From positions 1,513,772 to 1,577,771 of the forward strand of contig NZ_WTYS01000001.1 of the NCBI RefSeq assembly GCF_009827545.1: 64,000 nt of DNA. The letters run 5' to 3'. Position 1 is the stretch's first letter. The number at the start of each line of letters is the position of its first letter. Under the pieces are notes generated by a model, which was not told the origin of the DNA, did no database searches, and worked only from the letters and a program-made list of their open reading frames with translations. Positions 1-7,182 of this stretch are shown here, piece after piece. Position numbers and translations under genes: made by a program. Source of the stretch: Pontixanthobacter gangjinensis. Its GTDB lineage: Bacteria > Pseudomonadota > Alphaproteobacteria > Sphingomonadales > Sphingomonadaceae.

Positions 1-95
1 GCGGCTATCGGAATGATGCCGGAACGTTCAGGTGTGACTTTTCTCGCGGCCGGGTCGTTGGCCTAAGTTACAACGGCATTCGTGGCCTTCGTTGA
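1..95 (+). CDS. C-terminal fragment of a small exported-type protein
   Basis: The reading frame beginning at base 3 runs open from the left edge to a TGA at 93-95. Its last 30 residues (ending RGLR) resemble the conserved block of the next gene: both carry a G-T-x-x-C-D/Q pattern followed by G-R-V/I-x-x-x-S-Y. It is therefore the tail of a tandem paralogue of the gene at 219-959. Function is unknown and the start lies outside the window. Confidence 0.6.
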   Translation, partial: GYRNDAGTFRCDFSRGRVVGLSYNGIRGLR

Positions 96-218
96 AATTG
101 ATCATCGAAGTTCATGATAATTAACCAGCACTGGGCGGTTCAGGCTGAAGCAAGCCTGGACCGCCTAGTCACATTGACATCAATTGAGCAAAGCTGCTCG
201 CAATTTGGGGCAATCATT

Positions 219-959
219 ATGACCCGTTTCAAACAATTCTCCGCTGGCACAGCCTTCGCCGCCGCCTTGTCGATGTCCGCTAGCCCGGTTTCCGCTGCGG
301 AATTCCCGGTCAATTCTGTACAATCTGCGCCAGTTGGCGTGGTCCAATGGGATGGTGATGCGATGAATGCAGAGCGTCACCGCCGCTATCGCCGCGACCG
401 GGTGGATGCTGGTGATGTTATCGCGGGCGTCCTGATTTTGGGCGGGATTGCCGCGGTGGCGAACGCAGCTTCGCGTAACAATCGCAATGATCGCCGGTAC
501 CGTGATCAGGCCCCGAATTACCGCCAACCAGCCAGCAACAGCCGCGCAGGCGGCGGTCAAGGCATCGACCGTGCAGTAGATATGTGCATGCGTGAGATTG
601 AGCGCGATGTCCGCGTCGACTCGGTTGATAATGTCGTTCGCAATGGTGAAGGTTGGACCGTGGCTGGCACGCTTTATAACGGCGAAGGGTTCAGCTGTCA
701 GATCGACAACGAAGGCCGGATTGGCAATGTATCTTACGGACAAAGAGCTGCATCATATCAATCCGGCGCTTACCAATCGGTACCGGTTGAAGATCGCCAA
801 TATGATAATGCAACCTATGCCGAGGCATGGAACCATGTTGACGGGGATGATGCCCCGGCTGACTTCGCTGGTGTAGAGCCTTCCGGTCCGCAACCTGCCT
901 ATCCGGGCGGCCCTGTTGATGGCGAACCTGAATATGAGGAAGATAGCCTGGGCGGTTAA
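219..959 (+). CDS. Exported protein of unknown function (246 aa)
   Basis: The ATG at 219 opens a protein with a clear Sec signal peptide: basic MTRFK start, hydrophobic core, cleavage near PVSAA at about residue 27. An in-frame ATG at 114 would add 35 non-signal residues in front, so 219 is preferred. After the signal there is an Arg-rich stretch, then a Gly/Ala/Ile-rich hydrophobic segment (about residues 62-84) that could be a glycine-zipper membrane segment, then a small conserved domain with one Cys, and an acidic, Pro/Gly-rich tail. The C-terminal domain is shared with the truncated gene just upstream, so this is a tandem family. I do not recognise a characterised homologue; an envelope role is inferred from the export signal only. 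Confidence 0.7.
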   Translation: MTRFKQFSAGTAFAAALSMSASPVSAAEFPVNSVQSAPVGVVQWDGDAMNAERHRRYRRDRVDAGDVIAGVLILGGIAAVANAASRNNRNDRRYRDQAPNYRQPASNSRAGGGQGIDRAVDMCMREIERDVRVDSVDNVVRNGEGWTVAGTLYNGEGFSCQIDNEGRIGNVSYGQRAASYQSGAYQSVPVEDRQYDNATYAEAWNHVDGDDAPADFAGVEPSGPQPAYPGGPVDGEPEYEEDSLGG

Positions 960-968
960 GCTAGCCGT

Positions 969-1619
969 CTACTCGCCCTCCTGGATCCCGTCCTGACCTT
1001 CGCGGTATGAGGGAAGAGCGAGGTTCCAGCTGATCGCCGCACTTCTCAAGGAGAAGCCAGCGGCGGTCGCTATCCCCCAAGTGACAGGGTTGGGCAGCCC
1101 CAGCAGCAAACCGCCGACGCACAGGCTGGCCGACAGCGCGGCTGCGGTCACGTAAAGCTCTGGCTTCATCAATATCGATGGTTTACCTGCGACAACATCA
1201 CGAATTACGCCGCCAATACAGCCTGTTATGATGCCCATCAGGATCGCCGGAATTGGCGGTATACCGTAAGATAGCGCCTTCGATGCTCCTAAAACCGCAT
1301 AGGCGGTCAGGCCCAATCCATCGGCAAAGTCCATCAGCTTTCCATCCCACCACCGTGTCGGTGTGAACCAAGCGATGATCGCGGTTATCAGGCAGATCGC
1401 TGCAACCCATGCGTCGGAAACCCAGAAAACCGGAGCATCGACCAAAAGATCGCGAACCGTGCCTCCGCCTACACCGGTAATAAGCGCGAAGAAGGCCATC
1501 GTTACAAATGTTTGCCGCTCCTTCGCAGCCAACAAAGCGCCTGATAGCGCAAAAATCGCGACTCCAAGCAGATCGAGAATATCGAGCACTGGCGTCAATA
1601 TGATCGCCGGTTCAAGCAT
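969..1619 (-). CDS. TRIC-type cation channel family protein (UPF0126/YicG-like)
   Basis: This is a 216-residue all-helical membrane protein with about seven transmembrane segments. It shows the internal duplication of the TRIC/UPF0126 family: the first half has GVGGGTVRD, the second half GCIGGVIRD, the paired glycine-rich kinks that line the pore in prokaryotic TRIC channels. The length matches the family (about 200-220 aa). Its ATG overlaps the end of the upstream PepSY gene by eight bases, so it is the last gene of the long minus-strand block that starts at mdh. Monovalent cation conduction is known for studied homologues; the physiological role here is not shown by the sequence. Confidence 0.85.
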   Translation of the reverse strand: MLEPAIILTPVLDILDLLGVAIFALSGALLAAKERQTFVTMAFFALITGVGGGTVRDLLVDAPVFWVSDAWVAAICLITAIIAWFTPTRWWDGKLMDFADGLGLTAYAVLGASKALSYGIPPIPAILMGIITGCIGGVIRDVVAGKPSILMKPELYVTAAALSASLCVGGLLLGLPNPVTWGIATAAGFSLRSAAISWNLALPSYREGQDGIQEGE

Positions 1620-2310
1620 TTACCCGGGCCTTCCTGCGGCGGAACATCAAAATGCAGCCTAGCAATGAGCCAATGACGCCTAGCGCCGCAAACAGGATCA
1701 GGATTGGATGCGAGGTATCTTCGCGGTCCTGCAAATCCATTATGTGTAGGCCCCACATGAAATCAAACAACCGCCACCACTGGGTTCTTACGGCGGCAAT
1801 CTCGCCAGTTTGCTGATTGACATAGACATGCGTGCCATCCTCCAACGCAATTTGCCAGACGGGCATTTCGCGCCGGAAATCAAACGGAACGGCGTCCTTT
1901 CTAAAAAAGGCGGAGCTGACGACTTTATCGCCGCCAACTATCTGGTCCGCGACGATAATTCGTGCTTCCACCTCGCCGACGAGTGGCAACAGGCTTCCAT
2001 CGGGCCCAAAGCGCTCAATTGAACCGTCCATATACGCGAAAGACGTGATCGGTCGCTTGCCCTGCATGGCGGTTGTTACCGATCTTACAGGCTTGTCGCT
2101 TCTATCGGGCAGGATAACTGCGATGTTGGTATCGGAGGGCAAAGCCTGTTCTTCGGCTTCTTCGCGTAAATGGTTGCCACGCACTTCCTCAATCGGCTTC
2201 GCGACCATTACCAAGCCGGTGACGGTCCACATTACCACTGGCACGCCAACTAGCCAACCAAGCCAGATGTGCCATTTGGCGAACCGCTGCATCCAAAGTT
2301 TTTTCGCCAT
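1612..2310 (-). CDS. PepSY-domain membrane protein
   Basis: This 232-residue protein has an N-terminal membrane helix (WHIWLGWLVGVPVVMW, about residues 13-28) typical of PepSY-associated TM proteins, a periplasmic central domain, and a C-terminal helix (ILILFAALGVIGSLLG) ending in a basic RRRK stop-transfer. Near the C-terminus is a W-x-x-L-F-D-x-M-W-G-L-H motif seen in this family just before the last helix. Start choice: GTG at 2313 is immediately followed by ATG at 2310; an AGGA lies upstream and could serve either. PepSY proteins are often tied to iron uptake or redox processes, but no siderophore gene is nearby, so its role is open. Confidence 0.75.
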   Translation of the reverse strand: MAKKLWMQRFAKWHIWLGWLVGVPVVMWTVTGLVMVAKPIEEVRGNHLREEAEEQALPSDTNIAVILPDRSDKPVRSVTTAMQGKRPITSFAYMDGSIERFGPDGSLLPLVGEVEARIIVADQIVGGDKVVSSAFFRKDAVPFDFRREMPVWQIALEDGTHVYVNQQTGEIAAVRTQWWRLFDFMWGLHIMDLQDREDTSHPILILFAALGVIGSLLGCILMFRRRKARVNA

Positions 2311-2331
2311 CACGCAGCCAATCCTGAATTT

Positions 2332-3666
2332 CTAACTGTGAAGAAGCTCACCAATTCCGCGCGCCGTAGCAATACAATCCAGATCAGACCAGCGTGGACC
2401 GATAATCTGGATTCCGGTCGGCATCCCGTCGCCTTGGCCAACGGGCAGGACCGTACTTGGCAGATTCGGGAAAGTCGAAATTCCCGCCCAAGCGAAGACT
2501 TCGGCAAAATCACGCTCTGCCCCGTCAATCATCACTTTGCGTTCGCGGACCGGCGTATCGTCATGAGCGAAGGCAACAATTGGGGCAGGTGGGGCAATCA
2601 CAAAATCGTAACTTTCAAACAAGTGCGCCCAGGCAATTTCTGATCGTGCCTGCAAGTCGAGCAGATTGAACCAGTCTGTTGCGGTGGCTCGCTCTCCGTC
2701 AGGGCCGGGCATTCCGCGCGCCATCGCAATTGCGAGCATCCGCATATAATCGCTGTGCTGGGCCTTGAGGTCTGGAAGCAAGTCGCTCGAATAATCGACT
2801 GAAACCCCTGCTTTATCAAGCTCTGAAACCGCTGCATGCATCGCTCCTTTGACAGCGGCATCGACCGGGCTTGCATCCTGATCGGCGACGAGCAGAAACT
2901 TGCAATCCTTAAGCGGTTTATGAGGTTCGCGTAGCGGCATCATTGCGGTAATCCGCATCAAGGCATCCAGATCATCCGCATTTCGCGCAATCGGCCCTGC
3001 AATAGACAACACACCGTCATGCCCGTCGCTTCCAGCCATTGCAGGGTGATCATGGCCGTGTTTGCTGATCAGACCCCAGCTCGATTTGTGACCCCAGACG
3101 CCGCAAAAATGCGCTGGTACGCGGACCGACCCGCCAATGTCGGTGCCATAATCGCAAGGTACCATTCCCGCCGCGACGGCCGCCGCTGCGCCGCCTGATG
3201 AACCGCCCGGGCTACGCGCCAAGTCATGCGGATTATGTGTCCGGCCGTAAGCGGGGTTGTTCGATTGCCAGTCGGACAGATCGGGCGGGACATTGCTTTT
3301 CCCGATCAAGATCGCCCCTGCCGATTTGAGTTGAGTTACGAGCTTGGCATCGCGCTTCGCGACATTGCCCTTGAACTGTTCGTGACCCCAAGTGGTTGGG
3401 AGGCCGGCAATGTCGAAACTTTCTTTGATCGTCATGGGTACGCCGAAAAGTGGTTGGTCACTTGCAGGAGCTTTGCCATCAGCCGCTCTGGCCAAATCCC
3501 GAGCCCGATCAAAATCGCGTACTGGCACCGCGTTTATCGGGCCATCAAGCGCCTCGACCCGTGCAATTGCCGCCTCGACCGCCTCCAGTGGGGAAATGTC
3601 ACCCTTACGAATCTGCGCAGCGAGTTCGAGCGCGCCGGGTTCCTTGGTCAATTGGGTGTATGTCAT
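2332..3666 (-). CDS. Amidase (amidase-signature family)
   Basis: A 444-residue amidase of the Ser-cisSer-Lys family. The catalytic Lys sits in VPMTIKES, the glycine/serine signature reads SPGGSSGGAAAAVAAG, and the nucleophile block is YGTDIGGSVRVPA. The open frame extends 77 codons further upstream, but ATG 3666 has a GAGGA ribosome site nine bases away and overlaps the stop of the preceding membrane protein gene by four bases, the usual coupling in this block. The family includes Glu-tRNA amidotransferase GatA, but the loop pattern and lack of gatB/gatC neighbours argue for a general amide hydrolase. The substrate cannot be told from sequence. Confidence 0.88.
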   Translation of the reverse strand: MTYTQLTKEPGALELAAQIRKGDISPLEAVEAAIARVEALDGPINAVPVRDFDRARDLARAADGKAPASDQPLFGVPMTIKESFDIAGLPTTWGHEQFKGNVAKRDAKLVTQLKSAGAILIGKSNVPPDLSDWQSNNPAYGRTHNPHDLARSPGGSSGGAAAAVAAGMVPCDYGTDIGGSVRVPAHFCGVWGHKSSWGLISKHGHDHPAMAGSDGHDGVLSIAGPIARNADDLDALMRITAMMPLREPHKPLKDCKFLLVADQDASPVDAAVKGAMHAAVSELDKAGVSVDYSSDLLPDLKAQHSDYMRMLAIAMARGMPGPDGERATATDWFNLLDLQARSEIAWAHLFESYDFVIAPPAPIVAFAHDDTPVRERKVMIDGAERDFAEVFAWAGISTFPNLPSTVLPVGQGDGMPTGIQIIGPRWSDLDCIATARGIGELLHS

Positions 3667-4514
3667 GGGACGGTTCCTCGATCCTGTTCGCGACACGCGG
3701 GCTCGCTGTTTGTTTGTATCAGGCCGAGCGCAAATCCGAAGCCGAGAATTGGTGACGCGCCATAGCCGATCAATATGCTTGGATAATGCGACAGTATCGC
3801 CATCAAGGCAAAGCCAAATAATGCGCCGCTCAGCGCGAAGCGCTCGCCGCGTTCCATCGGCGCAGCTTGCGCGATCATGATCATGCTTGTGATCCAAGCA
3901 ATTACCAGTGCGGCGGCGAGCAGTGGCGCTGTCATGACCAAGTCGGCTACCACGCGTTCGGCGAAGTCTTGCGGTGGCAGTTCACCGCGCAGAGCCATCG
4001 AAATGCTCGCAAAGAATGCCACGACCGCAATCACGCCTAGCCGCCAATCCTTTGTAACATCGTGTAGCCCGGCAGCGGCAAAAAGTATGGCGAACCCCAG
4101 CGCCGCGTCTGGTTGAAGAAATGCCGCAACCAGCGACGTGAACAGTATGACTGGTGCAATTTCACGGTTTGAAGCTGCAAGCACCGCCAATGCGGGAAAG
4201 GCAAAGGCTCCTGAATTCAGAATAAACGGCCCCGCCGGTAACCACCGCGCAACCCCGTTCATGGATATGTCGCTGACAAATGGGAGGTACAGCAGCCCCA
4301 AGAGAGTAAATATTATGGCCTGTGCTACTCGTCCTGTGGACGGCCTAAAGCCGATGACAATCCACAGCATCGCCAATGCCAGAGCTGCTCCATTCACAAT
4401 GACATATTGCAAAGGCGCGCCCTGAGCTAACAAATATGCAAGCCCGGCAATCGTTGGAATGGCGAGCGCGAGCAAGGCTGGAATGCGTTCCGTTAGCCTT
4501 GCTCGCATAGTCAT
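3663..4514 (-). CDS. Multi-spanning membrane protein of unknown function
   Basis: This 283-residue protein is hydrophobic along most of its length, with about eight likely transmembrane segments separated by short basic or acidic loops. I recognise no catalytic motif or named family. It begins three bases after the lpdA stop and its stop overlaps the amidase start by four bases, so it is very probably co-transcribed with the TCA-cycle genes upstream. An upstream AGGAT lies unusually close to the ATG. Its presence inside this block may only reflect operon growth in the lineage; a link to 2-oxoglutarate metabolism is not supported by anything visible. Confidence 0.7.
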   Translation of the reverse strand: MTMRARLTERIPALLALAIPTIAGLAYLLAQGAPLQYVIVNGAALALAMLWIVIGFRPSTGRVAQAIIFTLLGLLYLPFVSDISMNGVARWLPAGPFILNSGAFAFPALAVLAASNREIAPVILFTSLVAAFLQPDAALGFAILFAAAGLHDVTKDWRLGVIAVVAFFASISMALRGELPPQDFAERVVADLVMTAPLLAAALVIAWITSMIMIAQAAPMERGERFALSGALFGFALMAILSHYPSILIGYGASPILGFGFALGLIQTNSEPACREQDRGTVP

Positions 4515-4517
4515 ATC

Positions 4518-5924
4518 CTACATATGGATCGGCTTGCCCTGAACCGCCATCGCCGCCTCTTTCAGCGCTTCTGCGTGGGTCGGGTGAGCGTGGCAAGTGT
4601 AGGCAATATCTTCGGATGTCGCGCCGAATTCCATCGCCACCGCTGCCTCTGCGATCATGGTTCCGGCAAGGCTGGCGACGATATGCACGCCCAGCACACG
4701 GTCGGTTTCTGCATCGGCGATGACTTTCACAAAGCCATCGGTATCGCGGTTTGCCTTCGCGCGGCTGTTGGCCATCATCGGGAACTTGCCGACTTTCACT
4801 GTATGGCCTGCTTCTTTCGCTTCGTCTTCGGTCAATCCGACGTCGGCGAATTCTGGCATGGTGTAGACGACACCTGGAATGACCGCATGGTTGATGATGC
4901 CAGTCTGGCCTGCGACGTTCTCTGCGCAAGCTATGCCTTCGTCCTCGGCTTTATGCGCGAGCATTGGGCCGGGCACGACATCGCCGATGGCCCAAACGCC
5001 CTCGATCTTGGTGCGGAAATCATGGTCGGTTTCGATCTGACCGCGCTTGTTGGTTTCAATGCCGATGGCATCGAGTCCTAGCTTGTCGGTGTTTGGGCGG
5101 CGACCTATGGAAACGAGCACATGGCTTGCTTCGATGGTTGTTTCATCGCCGCCAGATGCTGGCTCGACAGTCAAAGTGACTTTCTTGCCTTTGACAGAAG
5201 CACCAGTGACCTTGCTCTTCAGCTTCAGATCCATGCCTTGTTTCTTGAATATCTTTCCAGCTTCCTTGCGGACATCAGTGTCCATTCCGGGGAGCAGCAT
5301 ATCAAGATATTCAACTACGGTGACCTTCGCACCGAGGCGGCGCCAGACAGAGCCAAGCTCTAACCCGATAACACCGCCACCGATGACGACCAGATGCTCG
5401 GGCACCTCGGAAAGCTCCAATGCGCCGGTGGAATCGACAATCCGGCCTTTTGCATTGTCGACCTCAACGCCTGGCAAGGGCGTGACGTTGGAACCAGTCG
5501 CGATAATGATGTCTTTCGCAGTGTGCGTGTCTTTGCCGACAGTCACTGTATGGCCGTCTTTGAAGGTCGCGTGGCCCTTAATCCACGTGACTTTGTTCTT
5601 TTTGAACAAGAACTCGATACCGCCTGTCAATTCGCCGACAGCTTTGACTTTTTCAGCCTGCATTACGCCAAGATCGAGCTTGGCATTCGCGGTAATGCCC
5701 CATGCCGCCATATGACCGTTTTGGGCTTCATCGAACAGTTCAGAAGCGTGCAGCATCGCTTTGGATGGGATGCACCCGACATTGAGGCAGGTTCCGCCAA
5801 GCGTTTCGCGGCTTTCCACGCAGGCTGTTTTCAGCCCAAGCTGCGCCGCACGGATAGCAGCGACATAGCCGCCGGGGCCAGCGCCAATAACTAGGCAATC
5901 GTAATCGTATGAATGGTCAGCCAT
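4518..5924 (-). CDS. lpdA: Dihydrolipoyl dehydrogenase (E3)
   Basis: 468 residues, normal for E3. It reoxidises dihydrolipoamide in the 2-oxoglutarate (and perhaps pyruvate) dehydrogenase complex and passes electrons to NAD via FAD. Visible marks are the FAD-binding GAGPGGY at residues 14-20, the redox disulfide GGTCLNVGC (Cys46, Cys51), the second nucleotide fold VVIGGGVIGLELG, the FAD-contact block AIGDVVPGPMLAH, and the catalytic His in HAHPTHAE near the C-terminus. A GAGGAAAG ribosome site lies six bases before the ATG. It follows sucB by ten bases, completing the E1-E2-E3 order. Confidence 0.97.
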   Translation of the reverse strand: MADHSYDYDCLVIGAGPGGYVAAIRAAQLGLKTACVESRETLGGTCLNVGCIPSKAMLHASELFDEAQNGHMAAWGITANAKLDLGVMQAEKVKAVGELTGGIEFLFKKNKVTWIKGHATFKDGHTVTVGKDTHTAKDIIIATGSNVTPLPGVEVDNAKGRIVDSTGALELSEVPEHLVVIGGGVIGLELGSVWRRLGAKVTVVEYLDMLLPGMDTDVRKEAGKIFKKQGMDLKLKSKVTGASVKGKKVTLTVEPASGGDETTIEASHVLVSIGRRPNTDKLGLDAIGIETNKRGQIETDHDFRTKIEGVWAIGDVVPGPMLAHKAEDEGIACAENVAGQTGIINHAVIPGVVYTMPEFADVGLTEDEAKEAGHTVKVGKFPMMANSRAKANRDTDGFVKVIADAETDRVLGVHIVASLAGTMIAEAAVAMEFGATSEDIAYTCHAHPTHAEALKEAAMAVQGKPIHM

Positions 5925-5934
5925 TATTCTTTCC

Positions 5935-7170
5935 TCAGAGATCGATCAGCATCCGTGTCGGATCTTCGATTGCTTCCTTGATAATTTTCAGTGCGGTCAC
6001 TGCCTCGCGGCCATCGACCAAGCGGTGGTCATAGCTGAGGGCGATGTACATCATCGGGCGGATAACGATCTCGCCATTGACCACAACTGCGCGGTCTTCG
6101 ATCCGATGCAGCCCAAGAACGGCGCTTTGCGGCGGGTTGATGATCGGGGTCGACATCAGCGAGCCAAATACGCCGCCGTTGGAAATGGTGAACGTGCCGC
6201 CAGTCATGTCGGCCATGGTCAGTGTGCCATCCCGCGCAGCTTTGCCGAAACCGGCAATGTCTTTCTCGATTTGGGCAAAGCCCTTCTTATCAACATCGCG
6301 AACAACCGGAACGACCAGACCGTTAGGCGCGCTAACCGCGACCGAAATATCGATATAATCATGATAGACAATCTCGTCGCCATCAATCTGGGCATTGACG
6401 CTAGGCACATCTTTCAAGGCCAGGTGCGCGGCTTTCGCGAAGAAGCCCATGAAGCCAAGTTTAATGTCATGCTTTTTAGCGAACAGATCTTTGTATTTGG
6501 TCCGCGCCTCGATCACCGCTGTCATGTCGACATCATTGAAAGTGGTCAGCAACGCAGCATTATCCTGCGCGCTCTTAAGCCGCTTGGCGATTGTTTGACG
6601 CAGGCGGGTCATCTTCACCCGTTCAGTGTTGCGCCCACTTGTCGAGGCGGTAGCCGGAGCAGTGGCCGGGGCTGCTGCTTCTGCAGGTGCGGTGGCAGGG
6701 GTATCGCCCCTAACCTTTGCAGCTGCGATCACATCCTCCTTGGTCAGACGGCCATCCTTGCCAGTGCCCTTGACTGTCGATGGGTCGATACCGTGTTCCA
6801 ATACGGCGCGGCGCACGGCTGGAGAGAGCGTTTGCGATGCATCGGACGCTTGCGTTTCGGCAGGAGCAGCCTTGCTTTCATCGCGCTGTTGCGCGGCGCG
6901 GCCTGCGTTTTCACCAGTTGCAGCCGGTGTCGCGCCCGCTTCGACCAGCGCTATTACCGCGCCAACTTCGACCGTATCGCCAACTTCGGCTTTCAACTCA
7001 CTGATAACGCCAGCAACCGAGGAAGGCACCTCGATAGCGACCTTGTCGGTTTCCAGGCTGCAAATCGGTTCGTCGACCGCAACTGCGTCACCGGGCTTCT
7101 TCAGCCATTCTCCGATGGTGCCTTCGGTAACCGATTCACCGAGCGCGGGGACTGTGATTTCTGTGGCCAT
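5935..7170 (-). CDS. sucB: Dihydrolipoyllysine-residue succinyltransferase (2-oxoglutarate dehydrogenase E2)
   Basis: 411 residues with the standard E2 layout: one lipoyl domain (lipoyl-lysine K43 in [11 protein letters not shown]), an Ala/Pro/Glu-rich linker, the peripheral-subunit-binding domain (about residues 113-150, [15 protein letters not shown]), a second Ala/Pro linker, and the catalytic acetyltransferase-fold domain ending with [12 protein letters not shown], which carries the catalytic His and Asp. It moves the succinyl group from E1 to CoA. Neighbouring sucA rather than pyruvate dehydrogenase E1 fixes the substrate. An AAGGAAC ribosome site precedes the ATG by eight bases. Confidence 0.97.
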   Translation of the reverse strand: MATEITVPALGESVTEGTIGEWLKKPGDAVAVDEPICSLETDKVAIEVPSSVAGVISELKAEVGDTVEVGAVIALVEAGATPAATGENAGRAAQQRDESKAAPAETQASDASQTLSPAVRRAVLEHGIDPSTVKGTGKDGRLTKEDVIAAAKVRGDTPATAPAEAAAPATAPATASTSGRNTERVKMTRLRQTIAKRLKSAQDNAALLTTFNDVDMTAVIEARTKYKDLFAKKHDIKLGFMGFFAKAAHLALKDVPSVNAQIDGDEIVYHDYIDISVAVSAPNGLVVPVVRDVDKKGFAQIEKDIAGFGKAARDGTLTMADMTGGTFTISNGGVFGSLMSTPIINPPQSAVLGLHRIEDRAVVVNGEIVIRPMMYIALSYDHRLVDGREAVTALKIIKEAIEDPTRMLIDL

Positions 7171-7182
7171 AATCTGTGTTCC

